A stretch of DNA of 64,000 bases, taken from NCBI RefSeq assembly GCF_014842875.1, contig NZ_JACYXZ010000003.1, forward strand, positions 620,001 through 684,000, written 5' to 3'. Below, one piece after another: positions 41,153 through 49,988 of the stretch. The notes under the pieces were generated by a model. It had not been told where the DNA came from. It worked only from the letters and a program-made list of their open reading frames with translations, and ran no database searches. The stretch's first letter is position 1, and the number at the start of each line of letters is the position of its first letter. The DNA comes from Nocardioides donggukensis (GTDB lineage Bacteria > Actinomycetota > Actinomycetes > Propionibacteriales > Nocardioidaceae). A program made the translations under genes and the position numbers.

Positions 41153-44020
41153 TCAGCTGCAGCCGCTGGTGCTCCCGCATCCCTCGCAGACGAAGCACGA
41201 GCCGGCGGGCCGCATCTTCGTGCCGCAGGTGAAGCAGAGCGGGCTGTCGACCGCGGTGCCGGTGAGCTTCTCCAGGAGCTCGGCCGAGGTGTGCGCCTCG
41301 CGGGCGTCCTCGCCCCGGGACGGCTGCTGCGCGACCTCCTCGACCACCGCAGCCTCGGTCTCGACCAGCTCGACCGACGAGGTGAGCTCGGCGGCGGAGC
41401 CGGTCTCCTCGACGGGCTCGTAGGAGCCGGTCTCGAGGTGCCGCTGACGCTCCTCGGCGGTGTAGATGCCGAGCATCGAGCGCTGCTCGAAGGTCAGGTA
41501 GTCCAGGGCCAGGCGGCGCCAGACGTAGTCCATCAGCGACTGCGCCATCCGGACGTCCGGGTCGTCGGTGAGGCCGGCCGGCTCGAACCGCAGGTTGGTG
41601 AACTTCGAGACGTAGGTCTCCAGCGGGACGCCGTACTGCAGGCCGATCGAGACCGCGATCGAGAAGGCGTCCATCACGCCGGCCAGGGTCGAGCCCTGCT
41701 TGCCGAGCTTGAGGAACACCTCGCCGAGCTGGCCGTCGTCGTGGGCACCCGAGGTCATGTAGCCCTCGGCGCCGCCGACGGTGAACGACGTGGTGCGCGA
41801 GACCCGCGACTTCGGGAGCCGCTTGCGGGTGGGGGCGTAGACGATCTTCTCCACCGTCGTGGTCTCGCCCTGCCCGGCCTGCGAGGCGTTGGAGTCGGTG
41901 CCCTTGTTCTCCCCCTTGCCGGAGGAGAGCGGCTGGCCCACCTTGCAGTTGTCGCGGTAGATCGCGGTCGCCTTGAGACCCAGCTTCCACGACTGCAGGT
42001 AGATGTCCTCGATCTCCTCGACCGAGGCCGACTCCGGCAGGTTCACCGTCTTCGAGATCGCGCCGGAGAGGAACGGCTGCGCCGCGGCCATCATCCGCAC
42101 GTGGCCCATCGGCTTCAGCGCCCGGGCGCCCATGGCGGTGTCGAAGACCTCGTAGTGCTCCTGGCGCAGGCCCGGGGCGTCGATCACGTGGCCGTGCTCG
42201 GCGATGTAGTCGACGATCGCCTCCACCTGCTCGGGCTGGTAGCCCATGCGCCGCAGCGCCCGCGGGATCGTCTGGTTGACGATCTGCATCGAGCCGCCGC
42301 CGACCAGCTTCTTGAACTTCACCAGCGAGAAGTCCGGCTCGATGCCGGTGGTGTCGCAGTCCATCATGAAGCCGATCGTGCCGGTCGGCGCGAGCACCGA
42401 GGCCTGGGCGTTGCGGAAGCCGTGCGCCTCGCCGCCCTTGATCACGCCGTCCCACGCGGCGGTCGCGAGCCTGTGCACCCGGGCGTCCTCCACGTGCAGC
42501 GTCCGGACCGCGTCGTTGGCGGCCTGGTGCTTGCGCATGACCCGCTTGTGGGCCTCCGCGTTGCGGCCGTAGCCGGCGTACGGGCCGACCACCCCGGCGA
42601 TCTCCGCCGAGCGCTTGTACGACGTGCCGGTCATCAGCGACGTCAGGGCGGCGGCCATCGACCGGCCACCCTCGGAGTCGTAGCCCAGGCCCATCGCCAT
42701 CAGCAGCGCGCCGAGGTTGGCGTAGCCGATGCCGAGCTGGCGGTAGTCGCGGGTGGTGTCGCCGATCGCCTCGGTCGGGAAGTCGGCGAAGCAGATCGAG
42801 ATGTCCATCGCGGTGATGATCACCTCGACGGCCTTGGCGAACAGCTCGGCGTCGAAGGTGTCGTCGTCCTTGAGGAACTTCAGCAGGTTGAGCGACGCGA
42901 GGTTGCACGAGGAGTTGTCCAGCGACATGTACTCCGAGCACGGGTTGGACGCGGTGATCCGGCCGGTCTCGGGGTTGGTGTGCCAGTCGTTGATCGTGTC
43001 GTCGTACTGCAGACCGGGGTCGGCGCACTCCCACGCGGCCGCGCTGATCTTCGTGAACAGCTCGCGGGCGTCGACGGTCTCGATGACCTCGCCGGTGCCA
43101 CGCGACCTCAGGCCGAACTCGGTGCCGTCCTCGACCGCCCGCATGAACTCGTCGGTCACCCGGACCGAGTTGTTGGCGTTCTGGTACTGCACCGAGGTGA
43201 TGTCGGCGCCGCCGAGGTCCATGTCGAAGCCGGCGTCGCGCAGGGCGCGGATCTTGTCCTCCTCGCGCGCCTTGGTCTGCACGAACTCCTCGATGTCGGG
43301 GTGGTCGACGTCCAGGACGACCATCTTCGCCGCCCGACGCGTGGCGCCGCCGGACTTGATCGTGCCCGCGGAGGCGTCCGCGCCGCGCATGAAGGAGACC
43401 GGGCCGGACGCGGTGCCACCGGAGGAGAGCAGCTCCTTGGAGGAGCGGATCCGGGAGAGGTTCAGGCCGGCGCCGGAGCCGCCCTTGAAGATGAAGCCCT
43501 CCTCCTTGTACCAGTTCAGGATCGAGTCCATCGAGTCGTCGACGGAGAGGATGAAGCAGGCCGAGACCTGCTGCGGCGACGGCGTACCGACGTTGAACCA
43601 GACCGGGGAGTTGAACGAGAAGTACTGGTGGACCAGCAGCCAGGTGAGCTCGTGCTCGAACAGCTCGGCGTCGGCGACCGAGGCGAAGTAGCCGTGGTCC
43701 TCGCCGCCCTTGCGGTAGGTCTTCACGACCCGGTCGATGAGCTGCTTGAGGCTCCATTCGCGAGCGTCGGTGCCCACCGCGCCGCGGAAGTACTTCGTGG
43801 TGACGATGGTGGAGGCGTTGACGCTCCAGAAGTCGGGGTACTCCACGCCGCGCTGCTCGAAGACGGCCTCGCCGGTCTTCCAGTTGGTCTGGACGACGTC
43901 GCGCCGCTCCCAGGTGATCTCGTCGTAGGGGTGGACGCCCTCGGTGCTGAAGACCCGCTCGATCCTCACACCTGCCGTCGAGCCCTGCGCCTTTGCCGGC
44001 CCGCTCACCGTCTCGGTCAT
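41153..44020 (-). CDS. nrdJ: adenosylcobalamin-dependent (class II) ribonucleotide reductase
   Basis: A 955-residue class II ribonucleotide reductase that reduces ribonucleotides using adenosylcobalamin. Visible are SPVWFNVG, the redox Cys in VSACFILSVDDSMD, the catalytic NPCSEYM with radical Cys and Glu, LAPTGTIGFMMDCDTTGIEP near the substrate site, and a C-terminal Cys-rich tail (CFTCG ... CFVCEGCGSTSGCS) of the type that delivers electrons. ATG 44020 precedes the conserved region by about 25 residues. It is downstream of nrdR and likely repressed by it. Confidence 0.97.
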   Translation of the reverse strand: MTETVSGPAKAQGSTAGVRIERVFSTEGVHPYDEITWERRDVVQTNWKTGEAVFEQRGVEYPDFWSVNASTIVTTKYFRGAVGTDAREWSLKQLIDRVVKTYRKGGEDHGYFASVADAELFEHELTWLLVHQYFSFNSPVWFNVGTPSPQQVSACFILSVDDSMDSILNWYKEEGFIFKGGSGAGLNLSRIRSSKELLSSGGTASGPVSFMRGADASAGTIKSGGATRRAAKMVVLDVDHPDIEEFVQTKAREEDKIRALRDAGFDMDLGGADITSVQYQNANNSVRVTDEFMRAVEDGTEFGLRSRGTGEVIETVDARELFTKISAAAWECADPGLQYDDTINDWHTNPETGRITASNPCSEYMSLDNSSCNLASLNLLKFLKDDDTFDAELFAKAVEVIITAMDISICFADFPTEAIGDTTRDYRQLGIGYANLGALLMAMGLGYDSEGGRSMAAALTSLMTGTSYKRSAEIAGVVGPYAGYGRNAEAHKRVMRKHQAANDAVRTLHVEDARVHRLATAAWDGVIKGGEAHGFRNAQASVLAPTGTIGFMMDCDTTGIEPDFSLVKFKKLVGGGSMQIVNQTIPRALRRMGYQPEQVEAIVDYIAEHGHVIDAPGLRQEHYEVFDTAMGARALKPMGHVRMMAAAQPFLSGAISKTVNLPESASVEEIEDIYLQSWKLGLKATAIYRDNCKVGQPLSSGKGENKGTDSNASQAGQGETTTVEKIVYAPTRKRLPKSRVSRTTSFTVGGAEGYMTSGAHDDGQLGEVFLKLGKQGSTLAGVMDAFSIAVSIGLQYGVPLETYVSKFTNLRFEPAGLTDDPDVRMAQSLMDYVWRRLALDYLTFEQRSMLGIYTAEERQRHLETGSYEPVEETGSAAELTSSVELVETEAAVVEEVAQQPSRGEDAREAHTSAELLEKLTGTAVDSPLCFTCGTKMRPAGSCFVCEGCGSTSGCS

Positions 44021-44192
44021 GTTTCCTGTTCCCCTCTGCCGATCCCTGGACTGATCTGTCGTGTGTGTGTTGCCTGGTGACGCCGACGACGTTCGCCCGG
44101 GGAGGGTCGCCTGGCGACCGTCCCGACCGAGGTCGAGGTTGGTGCGCCCGGCGCGTGCAGCTTCCCCACTACACACGCCGGGCGGTCTGTGG
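44021..44192. other. nrdR-nrdJ intergenic region
   Basis: 172 bases. On the transcribed strand the region is G/C-rich and includes GGTCGCCAGGCGACC, an 8-bp-arm palindrome. I looked for a cobalamin riboswitch and did not find its core. nrdJ may have an extra promoter here or be read through from nrdR. Confidence 0.4.
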
Positions 44193-44663
44193 TCAGCCCG
44201 TGGGCTGAGGTTGTGGCTGGCGCTCCATGCGCAGCACCGCGATCTCGGCCTCGAAGTCCTCGGCCGACTCGAACGCGCGGTAGACGCTGGCGAAGCGCAG
44301 GTAGGCGACCTCGTCGAGCTCGCGGAGCGGACCGAGGATGGCCAGGCCGACCTCGTGGGCGGGCACCTCGGCCCAGCCCTCGCCGCGCAGCGTGTCCTCC
44401 ACGGTCTGGCCGAGGCAGTCGAGCTGGTCCTCGGTGACCGGGCGGCCCTTGCACGCCTTGCGGGCCCCGGAGATCGCCTTGTCGCGGGCGAACGGCTCGA
44501 CCGCGCCGGAGCGCTTCAGGACGCTGAGCTGCATCTGCTCCACCGTGGTGAACCGCTTCTCGCAGCTCGGGCAGGAGCGCCGCCGGCGGATCGCGCCGCC
44601 GTCGTCGGCGACCCGGGAGTCGAGGACCCGGGTGTCGGAGTTCCGGCAGTACGGACAGTGCAT
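44193..44663 (-). CDS. nrdR: transcriptional repressor NrdR
   Basis: A 156-residue repressor of ribonucleotide reductase genes. The N-terminal zinc ribbon has Cys3, Cys6, Cys31 and Cys34 (MHCPYC ... RRRRSCPSC), followed by the ATP-cone domain (about 46-136) with [15 protein letters not shown]. Binding of ATP or dATP controls its attachment to NrdR boxes. Two such boxes 31 bp apart lie upstream of the gene at 44802-44848, so it is probably autoregulated together with nrdJ. Confidence 0.97.
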   Translation of the reverse strand: MHCPYCRNSDTRVLDSRVADDGGAIRRRRSCPSCEKRFTTVEQMQLSVLKRSGAVEPFARDKAISGARKACKGRPVTEDQLDCLGQTVEDTLRGEGWAEVPAHEVGLAILGPLRELDEVAYLRFASVYRAFESAEDFEAEIAVLRMERQPQPQPTG

Positions 44664-44801
44664 CGCGGGCCTCCTCCCTGGTCTCCGGACGTCTGGTCAA
44701 CGTCGGTACGGTGTGCCTGATTCCGGTGCCGGAGCTGTGGAGCCAGGCCGTTTTCCTGTGGACAACCAGTCGCCACCTGTGAGCGAACCACCCCGGCCCT
44801 G

Positions 44802-44848
44802 TGGACTAGATGTGGATAACTACATCGGTGTAACTACTAGATGTAGTG
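44802..44848 (-). promoter_or_regulatory. pair of NrdR boxes
   Basis: The core ACTAGATGTGG starts at 44805 and ACTAGATGTAG at 44836, exactly 31 bp apart, three helical turns, which is the spacing typical of NrdR box pairs. A third related half (CTACATCGGTG, reverse orientation) lies between them. The pair lies about 140-185 bp upstream of nrdR. Confidence 0.8.
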
Positions 44849-44897
44849 GTAACCGTACGCCCGGCCCGGGACCCGTGCAAGCGGGTTGACGAGAAAA

Positions 44898-44922
44898 GTC
44901 CACGTACTCGGAGTACGTGGAC
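44898..44922 (-). terminator. hairpin followed by T-run on the minus strand
   Basis: GTCCACGTACTC and GAGTACGTGGAC flank a single G, giving a 25-nt palindrome (9-bp stem with a realistic loop). On the minus strand it is followed by TTTTCTC, fitting an intrinsic terminator for the leftward RTX-like gene that ends at 45125. An operator function is the alternative. Confidence 0.55.
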
Positions 44923-45124
44923 AAAACCGCAGGTCAGCGGCGTCTGGGCTGGTCCGGACCGCCGAGATCAGCGGTGTGTCGCGGCCGCCGGGCGTGTCGC
45001 CGCGATCGGGCCGCGGAGGCGCGTCGGGTCCACGCCACCATCAGCCGCCGACAGGCGGCGATCAGGCGGCGATCCGGCCGCGATCCGGCCGGGCGGATGC
45101 CTGGTACGCCGCGGGGGCGGGCGC
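44923..45124. other. region downstream of the RTX-like gene
   Basis: About 200 GC-rich bases with short repeats of GCGGCGATC/GCGATCCGGCC type (45050-45090). No coding frame with recognisable content is seen. Confidence 0.4.
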
Positions 45125-45652
45125 TCAGGCCTCGATGGAGAGGAACTCGACCCGCTCGCAGCCGATCAGCACGTCGTGCTCCTCGAGCTCGGGCAGGGCG
45201 ACCACGACGTCGCGGCCACTGCCGCAGCGGATGACGTCGACGGCGCCGTCCGGCTCGAGCAGCACCTCGTCGTCGCCGCGGCCGAGCCGGACCCGGTCGG
45301 CGCCGGTCCCAGGCCGCACGACGTCGGCCTGCGGGCCGGCGTGGATGCGGTCGGCCCCGGCGGCCCCCACGAGGAGGTCCCATCCGGCCCCGCCGTGCAG
45401 GCGATCGTCACCGCGGCCGCCGCGCAGCCGGTCGGCGCCGTCGCCGCCGTGGACCAGGTCGTCGCCCTCGCGCGTGCGGGCCCGATCGGCACCGCCTCGC
45501 AGGTGGACCACGTCGTCGCCGGCGGTGCCGAGCACCCGGTCCGCGCCCGCGGTGCCCACGAACGGCTGGGCCGCGGCGGGCGCGGTCGAGCCCAGGAGTG
45601 CTCCCCCCAGGAGCAGTGCAGCGATCAGCGCACGGCGCATCGAGATCCCCAT
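45125..45652 (-). CDS. secreted RTX-like calcium-binding protein
   Basis: A 175-residue exported protein. The signal peptide (MRRALIAALLLGGALLG, then APAAAQ) is followed by about eight hemolysin-type nonapeptide-like repeats such as GTAGDDVVH, GGDGADRLR and GGRGDDRLH (about 33-130) that bind calcium in a parallel beta roll. A short C-terminal domain has VIRCGSGRDVV and LIGCERVEF with two Cys. No catalytic domain is present. Start may be ATG 45652 or 45640. It is too small for a toxin; a surface or matrix role is possible. Confidence 0.85.
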   Translation of the reverse strand: MGISMRRALIAALLLGGALLGSTAPAAAQPFVGTAGADRVLGTAGDDVVHLRGGADRARTREGDDLVHGGDGADRLRGGRGDDRLHGGAGWDLLVGAAGADRIHAGPQADVVRPGTGADRVRLGRGDDEVLLEPDGAVDVIRCGSGRDVVVALPELEEHDVLIGCERVEFLSIEA

Positions 45653-45853
45653 CTCAGAACCGACCCCGGCCCCCCGGCCCGGGTCACGAGCCCCCCGGCT
45701 CGTTGGTTGATCCTTGCACGAACTCCGGGCGGACGGGGCGGTTCGGGCCATCGCGGCGCCGACCACGCGCGGGCGACGTACCCGGAGCCGCCTCCAACGC
45801 GCCGGTCCGGCCGTCCCACGGCGGGGCGTGGCCCCGGGTGCCAGAATGACCGC

Positions 45854-46177
45854 GTGGATCAGGGGGGCAAGCGTGCGGGGTCGAGACGGGCAGCACCGAG
45901 GAAGCGGTCGCTGTCCCTGCGCAGCGCCTTCCTGCTCACCCTGGGCCTGACCGTCTGCGTCGTGGCCTGGGGCTACCTGGTCGTGGCTGCGATCGACTTC
46001 GGGGCGGCCGCCCGCGGGGGCGAGTCCGAGGCCTGGTGGTTCCTCGCCCTGGCCTGCCTGGGCGCCGCCGCGTGCCTGTTCACCGGGCTGCTGCTCGGAG
46101 CTCGACTGCTCCGGGCGCTGGGGCTCTCCGAGCCGCGCGCACCCCGCCTCCCGGGCGGTCGGCGGGCCTCCCGCTGA
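45854..46177 (+). CDS. small two-helix membrane protein
   Basis: A 107-residue protein starting at GTG 45854. It has a basic N-terminus (Lys/Arg-rich, residues 1-27), two transmembrane helices (about 29-51 and 66-92) joined by an acidic-aromatic loop (RGGESEAWW) and a basic tail. No family is recognised. It diverges from the RTX-like gene and is followed by a hairpin with a T-run. Confidence 0.7.
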   Translation: MDQGGKRAGSRRAAPRKRSLSLRSAFLLTLGLTVCVVAWGYLVVAAIDFGAAARGGESEAWWFLALACLGAAACLFTGLLLGARLLRALGLSEPRAPRLPGGRRASR

Positions 46178-46182
46178 CGGAC

Positions 46183-46216
46183 TGGCAAGTCTTGGCAATT
46201 CTTACTTGCCAATTTT
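46183..46216 (+). terminator. hairpin with T-run after the small membrane gene
   Basis: TTGGCAA (46192-46198) pairs with TTGCCAA (46206-46212), and an outer TGGCAAGT/ACTTGCCA pair overlaps it; TTTT follows. This fits an intrinsic terminator for the gene ending at 46177. Because it lies about 50 bp upstream of the next gene, the repeated TTGGCAA half-sites could also be an operator. Confidence 0.55.
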
Positions 46217-46262
46217 GGGGATTCTCACTCTCCAATCGTTCGGATCGTCCTAGCCTGAGGCC

Positions 46263-47420
46263 ATGTCCCCTCGCATCGGCGGCATCGCCCGCGGACTGCT
46301 CGCGCTCCTGATCGGAGGCGCCGGACTCGGCGTCCCGACCCTGACCGGGGGTGCGGCGCTCGCCAGCAGCAGCCCGACACCGGCGACCTGCACCCTGGTC
46401 CAGTCCGGCCCGGCCGCGGAGATCCCCGACGTGGGCACCGCCGTCGTCACGCTCGACCTGGTCGCGCCGGAACCGGCCCCGATCCTGGACGTCGACGTCA
46501 CCGTCACCGCGACCCATCCCGCGGTGAACAAGCTCAACCTGCGACTCAGCACGACCGAGGCCGCCAGCGCGCTGGCCTGGGAGGGACCGCTCGACGCCCT
46601 CGAGCCCAACGAGGCCAACCTCGTCGACACCGTCTTCGACGACGAGGCCGGCACCGGCATGGACGGGGCCGAGCCGCCGTTCACCGGACCGCTCCGCCCG
46701 CGCGACCCACTCTCGAGCTTCGACGGCACGGAGGCCGGCGGCACCTGGACCCTCAGCCTCGCCGAGGGCCTGTTCGAGACCGGCGCCGGCGGCGGCACGC
46801 TGGACGCCTGGCAGGTCACCGTGGTCTACGACTGCGACCGCGACCTCGACGGGGTGCCGAACCTCGGTGACAACTGCCCGGCGTCGGCCAACCCCGACCA
46901 GGCCGACCTCGACTCGGACCGGACCGGCGACGCCTGCGACCCCGACCTGGACGGCGACGGGCTGGCCAACGCGGCCGACAACTGCCCGGCGCGGCCCAAC
47001 GCCGGCCAGGCCGACCTGGACGAGGACGGCATCGGCGACCCCTGTGACGAGGACGCCGACGGCGACGGCTTCTCCCGGGGGGACGAGTGCCCGCGGATCC
47101 GGGCACCCTTCACCGCGACCGGCTGCCCGGTGGTCGAGCGCACCGTCACCGCGCGCTACCGGGCCGGCAAGGAGAAGGTGGTCGGCCGACTCTCCGCCCC
47201 GGACGCGGCCGGCTGCCACCGCGGCCGGAGCGTGCGGCTGATGCGCCGGGCACCGGGCCCCGACCCGCAGCTGGCCGCGACCCGCACCGCCAGGAGCGGT
47301 CGGTGGGCGCTGCCGCGCAAGGCTCGCGCCGGGACGTTCTACGTCGTCGTCCCCCGCGAGGTCCGCGCCAAGCACGGCGAGTGCCTGGTCGCGAGATCGG
47401 CGAGGTTCCGGCTGCGCTGA
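46263..47420 (+). CDS. secreted protein with P-domain-like region and thrombospondin type 3 repeats
   Basis: A 385-residue exported protein. Its signal peptide ends near residue 35 (GGAALASSS). Residues about 40-190 resemble the proprotein-convertase P-domain beta sandwich ([48 protein letters not shown]). Residues 190-280 are thrombospondin type 3 calcium repeats ([49 protein letters not shown]). The C-terminal about 100 residues are basic. No protease domain is present, so it is probably a surface adhesion or matrix component. Confidence 0.85.
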   Translation: MSPRIGGIARGLLALLIGGAGLGVPTLTGGAALASSSPTPATCTLVQSGPAAEIPDVGTAVVTLDLVAPEPAPILDVDVTVTATHPAVNKLNLRLSTTEAASALAWEGPLDALEPNEANLVDTVFDDEAGTGMDGAEPPFTGPLRPRDPLSSFDGTEAGGTWTLSLAEGLFETGAGGGTLDAWQVTVVYDCDRDLDGVPNLGDNCPASANPDQADLDSDRTGDACDPDLDGDGLANAADNCPARPNAGQADLDEDGIGDPCDEDADGDGFSRGDECPRIRAPFTATGCPVVERTVTARYRAGKEKVVGRLSAPDAAGCHRGRSVRLMRRAPGPDPQLAATRTARSGRWALPRKARAGTFYVVVPREVRAKHGECLVARSARFRLR

Positions 47421-47470
47421 CCCCCCGAGCGCGGCACCCCCCCACGGATCCTCCCTGGGCAGGCACCACG

Positions 47471-47566
47471 TCGAACACCTGTTCGGCGTGGTGCTTGCTT
47501 TGTTCGAACAGGTGCTCTACCTTCGTACACATGTTCGATCGAACCTGTGATCGAACACGTTGGGCA
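47471..47566 (+). promoter_or_regulatory. cluster of LexA (SOS) boxes upstream of the LysM gene
   Basis: Compared with the actinobacterial LexA site TCGAAC-N4-GTTCGA: TCGAACACCTGTTCGG (47471-47486), TCGTACACATGTTCGA (47523-47538) and TCGAACCTGTGATCGA (47539-47554) each differ at one position. Weaker copies begin at 47504 and 47551. The second and third sites abut. They lie 90-185 bp before the LysM gene. Confidence 0.85.
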
Positions 47567-47655
47567 CCGGAGGCCCACTCGACGGGATCACCCGTTGTCG
47601 GTGGTCGCCGGTAGACATCGGGTCGAACGCAACCAGCCACTCCCCGGAGGCATCG

Positions 47656-48015
47656 ATGAGCACCATGACCCTCTCCCCCGCCGTGTACGTCGCCCGCCCG
47701 CGGTCCGCCGCCCGGGCCGAGGTCCGGCTCACCCGTCGGGGTCGCCTGGTCGTGTTCCTCCTCGCGCTGACGCTGGCGCTCGGCGCCGCCCTCTGGCTGG
47801 CGGCCGGCTCGATGGCCACCTCCGACTCCGGGCCCGCCGCCGACCAGCCGACGGAGATGATCCGCGTCAGCAGCGGCCAGACGCTGTGGACGATCGCCGC
47901 CGAGCGCGCCGAGCCGGGCGAGATCCGCGCGATGATGCACGAGATCCGCGAGCTCAACGCCCTCAGCGACTCGATGCTGCTCGCCGGCCAGGAGCTGTTC
48001 GTCCCGGTCGACTGA
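47656..48015 (+). CDS. LysM-domain SOS cell-division suppressor-like protein
   Basis: A 119-residue protein with one membrane helix (about 32-52) and a C-terminal LysM peptidoglycan-binding domain ([20 protein letters not shown] ... [10 protein letters not shown]). A single-helix LysM protein next to lexA with strong SOS boxes is the pattern of YneA, DivS and Rv2719c, which delay cell division during DNA damage. Sequence similarity beyond LysM is weak, so the assignment rests on architecture, operator cluster and position. ATG 47656 has ribosome site CGGAGG. Confidence 0.85.
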   Translation: MSTMTLSPAVYVARPRSAARAEVRLTRRGRLVVFLLALTLALGAALWLAAGSMATSDSGPAADQPTEMIRVSSGQTLWTIAAERAEPGEIRAMMHEIRELNALSDSMLLAGQELFVPVD

Positions 48016-48182
48016 CCGCCCCCGCGCACCGCGGAGCACACACGTCCGCAGGCCGACTCGACCCCGGCCCGCGGCACTGGGGAAGACGAGGGGCGGGACC
48101 ACGCGCTGGTCCCGCCCCTCGCACCGTTCCCGGCCGAGGTCACGGCGGGGACGGGCAGGTGATCGCCCGGCGCGGGCGGGAC

Positions 48183-48986
48183 TCAGGTGCCGGCGCGACC
48201 CCGTCGCATCGCCCGGCGGCCCTGCGCGGCGAACAGGCCGGCACCGCGCGCAGCCAGCGACGGCGCGACCGACGTGGAGCGCATCAGCGCGCCCCGCCAA
48301 CCCGGCAGGGTGCGCACCACCCGGGAGCTCCCCAGGAGGGCGAGCGCGGCGTCGGCCACCTCGTCGACGGTGAGGATCCGACCGCCCGAGTGCACCAGCG
48401 CCTTGGCCAGGCTCTCGTCGGGCATCTCGTCGACCATCCGGGTGGCCACCCCGTCCGGGCACAGTGCGTGCACCCTGACCCCGCTCGGCGCCTCGGCCGC
48501 GACCGACATGCTGAGAGAGACCACCGCGGCCTTCGTGGCGGCGTACACGCCCAACCCGGGCACCGGCCCGAGCCCGCTGAGCGAGGCCGTGTTCACCACG
48601 TCCCCGCCGCGCGGCCCGAAGCCGTCCAGGGCGGCCCGGGTCCCCCACAGCACGCCCTTGAGGTTGACGTCGACAAGTCGGTCGATCTGGTCCGGGTCCA
48701 GCTCGCGGAGCGTCCCGACGTCTCCGACGCCGGCGTTGTTGAACCAGGCGGTCAGGGTGCCGTGCGCGGCCGCCACCCGGGCCAGGTCGAGGTGCCCCTG
48801 CCGGTCCCGGACGTCGAGGGCGGACCCGAGGGCCGCCCCGATCTCGCCGGCGGTCGCCTCGGCCGCCGCCCCGTCCACGTCGGTGACCAGCACCGCGTAC
48901 CCGCGCTCCACCAGCCGCTCGGCGATCCCGCGGCCGATCCCGCGCGCCGCTCCCGTGACCACGGCCACCCTGCTCGTCTCGCTCAT
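48183..48986 (-). CDS. SDR family oxidoreductase
   Basis: A 267-residue short-chain dehydrogenase with NAD(P) loop TGAARGIG (11-18), NNAG (83-86), Ser in NTASLSG and catalytic Tyr148/Lys152 (YAATK). The substrate-binding C-terminal part is not informative. It lies between the LysM gene and lexA, on the opposite strand, as a single transcription unit. Confidence 0.92.
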   Translation of the reverse strand: MSETSRVAVVTGAARGIGRGIAERLVERGYAVLVTDVDGAAAEATAGEIGAALGSALDVRDRQGHLDLARVAAAHGTLTAWFNNAGVGDVGTLRELDPDQIDRLVDVNLKGVLWGTRAALDGFGPRGGDVVNTASLSGLGPVPGLGVYAATKAAVVSLSMSVAAEAPSGVRVHALCPDGVATRMVDEMPDESLAKALVHSGGRILTVDEVADAALALLGSSRVVRTLPGWRGALMRSTSVAPSLAARGAGLFAAQGRRAMRRGRAGT

Positions 48987-49016
48987 GCGCGGAAGTCAAC
49001 CAAGGGCGCCGAAGAG

Positions 49017-49079
49017 CCGCAATTGCGGCCGAATGACATGTTCTCGCGCCGAGAACATGTCGAACGGCCGCAATTGCGG
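49017..49079. repeat. 63-bp nested palindromic repeat, copy 1
   Basis: Outer arms CCGCAATTGCGGCCG (49017-49031) and CGGCCGCAATTGCGG (49065-49079) are exact reverse complements, and each contains the 12-bp self-palindrome CCGCAATTGCGG. Inside lies a perfect 12-bp hairpin, GACATGTTCTCG (49035-49046) with CGAGAACATGTC (49050-49061). The element sits between the SDR gene and the lexA operator. A second element of identical length and layout lies at 59834-59896. Confidence 0.8.
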
Positions 49080-49106
49080 GGTTACGTGCACCTCCCGACA
49101 CGCCGT

Positions 49107-49122
49107 TCGAACAGGTGTTTGA
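49107..49122 (+). promoter_or_regulatory. LexA box upstream of lexA
   Basis: TCGAACAGGTGTTTGA differs from TCGAAC-N4-GTTCGA at one base. It lies 66 bp before the lexA start, consistent with autoregulation. Confidence 0.88.
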
Positions 49123-49187
49123 AACATCCCGGTACGGGCGGATACCGTGGAGCTCCACACCGGCCGGCACTGCGGAAGGCACCACTC

Positions 49188-49910
49188 ATGGCTCCCCGAT
49201 CCCCCGACAAGGTCACCGAGCTCCCCGACGGCCCACCCGACGCCACCGGCCTCACCCCCCGCCAGCAGCGGGTGCTGACCGTGATCCGCGACGCCATCGA
49301 GCACCGGGGCTACCCGCCGAGCATGCGCGAGATCGGCGACCTGGTCGGCCTGACCAGCTCCTCCTCGGTCTCCCACCAGCTCAAGGTGCTGGAGCAGAAG
49401 GGGTTCCTCAAGCGGGACCCGAACCGGCCGCGCGCGCTCGAGGTCTTCCTCCCCGAGATCATGGCCGCACGGCGGTCGATCAGCGCCGCCGAGGAGACCG
49501 GCTTCGACGAGACCGGCGTCGGCGACGCGATGCCGGCCGCCAGCTACGTGCCGGTCGTGGGCCGGATCGCCGCCGGCGGGCCGATCCTCGCCGAGGAGCG
49601 GGTCGAGGACGTCTTCCCGCTGCCCAAGCAGCTGGTCGGCGACGGGACCCTGTTCCTGCTCGAGGTCTCCGGCGACTCGATGGTCGACGCGGCCATCTGC
49701 GACGGCGACTACGTCGTGATCCGCCAGCAGCCCACCGCGGACAACGGCGACTTCGTCGCCGCCATGATCGACGGCGAGGCCACCGTGAAGACCTTCCAGC
49801 GCAAGGACGGGCAGGTCTGGCTGCTCCCGCACAACGAGGCCTACGACCCGATCGACGGCACCCACGCCACGATCCTCGGCATTGTCACCGCGGTGCTGCG
49901 CCGGGTCTGA
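49188..49910 (+). CDS. lexA: LexA repressor
   Basis: A 240-residue SOS repressor. A winged-helix N-terminal domain (about 24-90; [40 protein letters not shown]) is followed by a linker and the S24 peptidase domain with cleavage site Ala129-Gly130 (RIAAGG), catalytic Ser164 (SGDSM) and Lys201 (TVKTF). RecA-stimulated self-cleavage relieves repression. ATG 49188 follows a GGAAGG ribosome site. Confidence 0.97.
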   Translation: MAPRSPDKVTELPDGPPDATGLTPRQQRVLTVIRDAIEHRGYPPSMREIGDLVGLTSSSSVSHQLKVLEQKGFLKRDPNRPRALEVFLPEIMAARRSISAAEETGFDETGVGDAMPAASYVPVVGRIAAGGPILAEERVEDVFPLPKQLVGDGTLFLLEVSGDSMVDAAICDGDYVVIRQQPTADNGDFVAAMIDGEATVKTFQRKDGQVWLLPHNEAYDPIDGTHATILGIVTAVLRRV

Positions 49911-49988
49911 GCGGTGTCCGCACGGTGAACGACGTGTGACATCGGCCGCGCTGCCGTCACGCAACCGCGGGCGCCTCGTTGAGCCCGC

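Noticed and set aside
44021..44192. Possible cobalamin riboswitch before nrdJ
   Set aside because: GCCAGGCGACC looks slightly like a B12 box, but the conserved core elements around it are missing.
45125..45652. RTX toxin
   Set aside because: Only calcium repeats and a signal peptide are present; there is no toxin domain, type I secretion signal or transporter.
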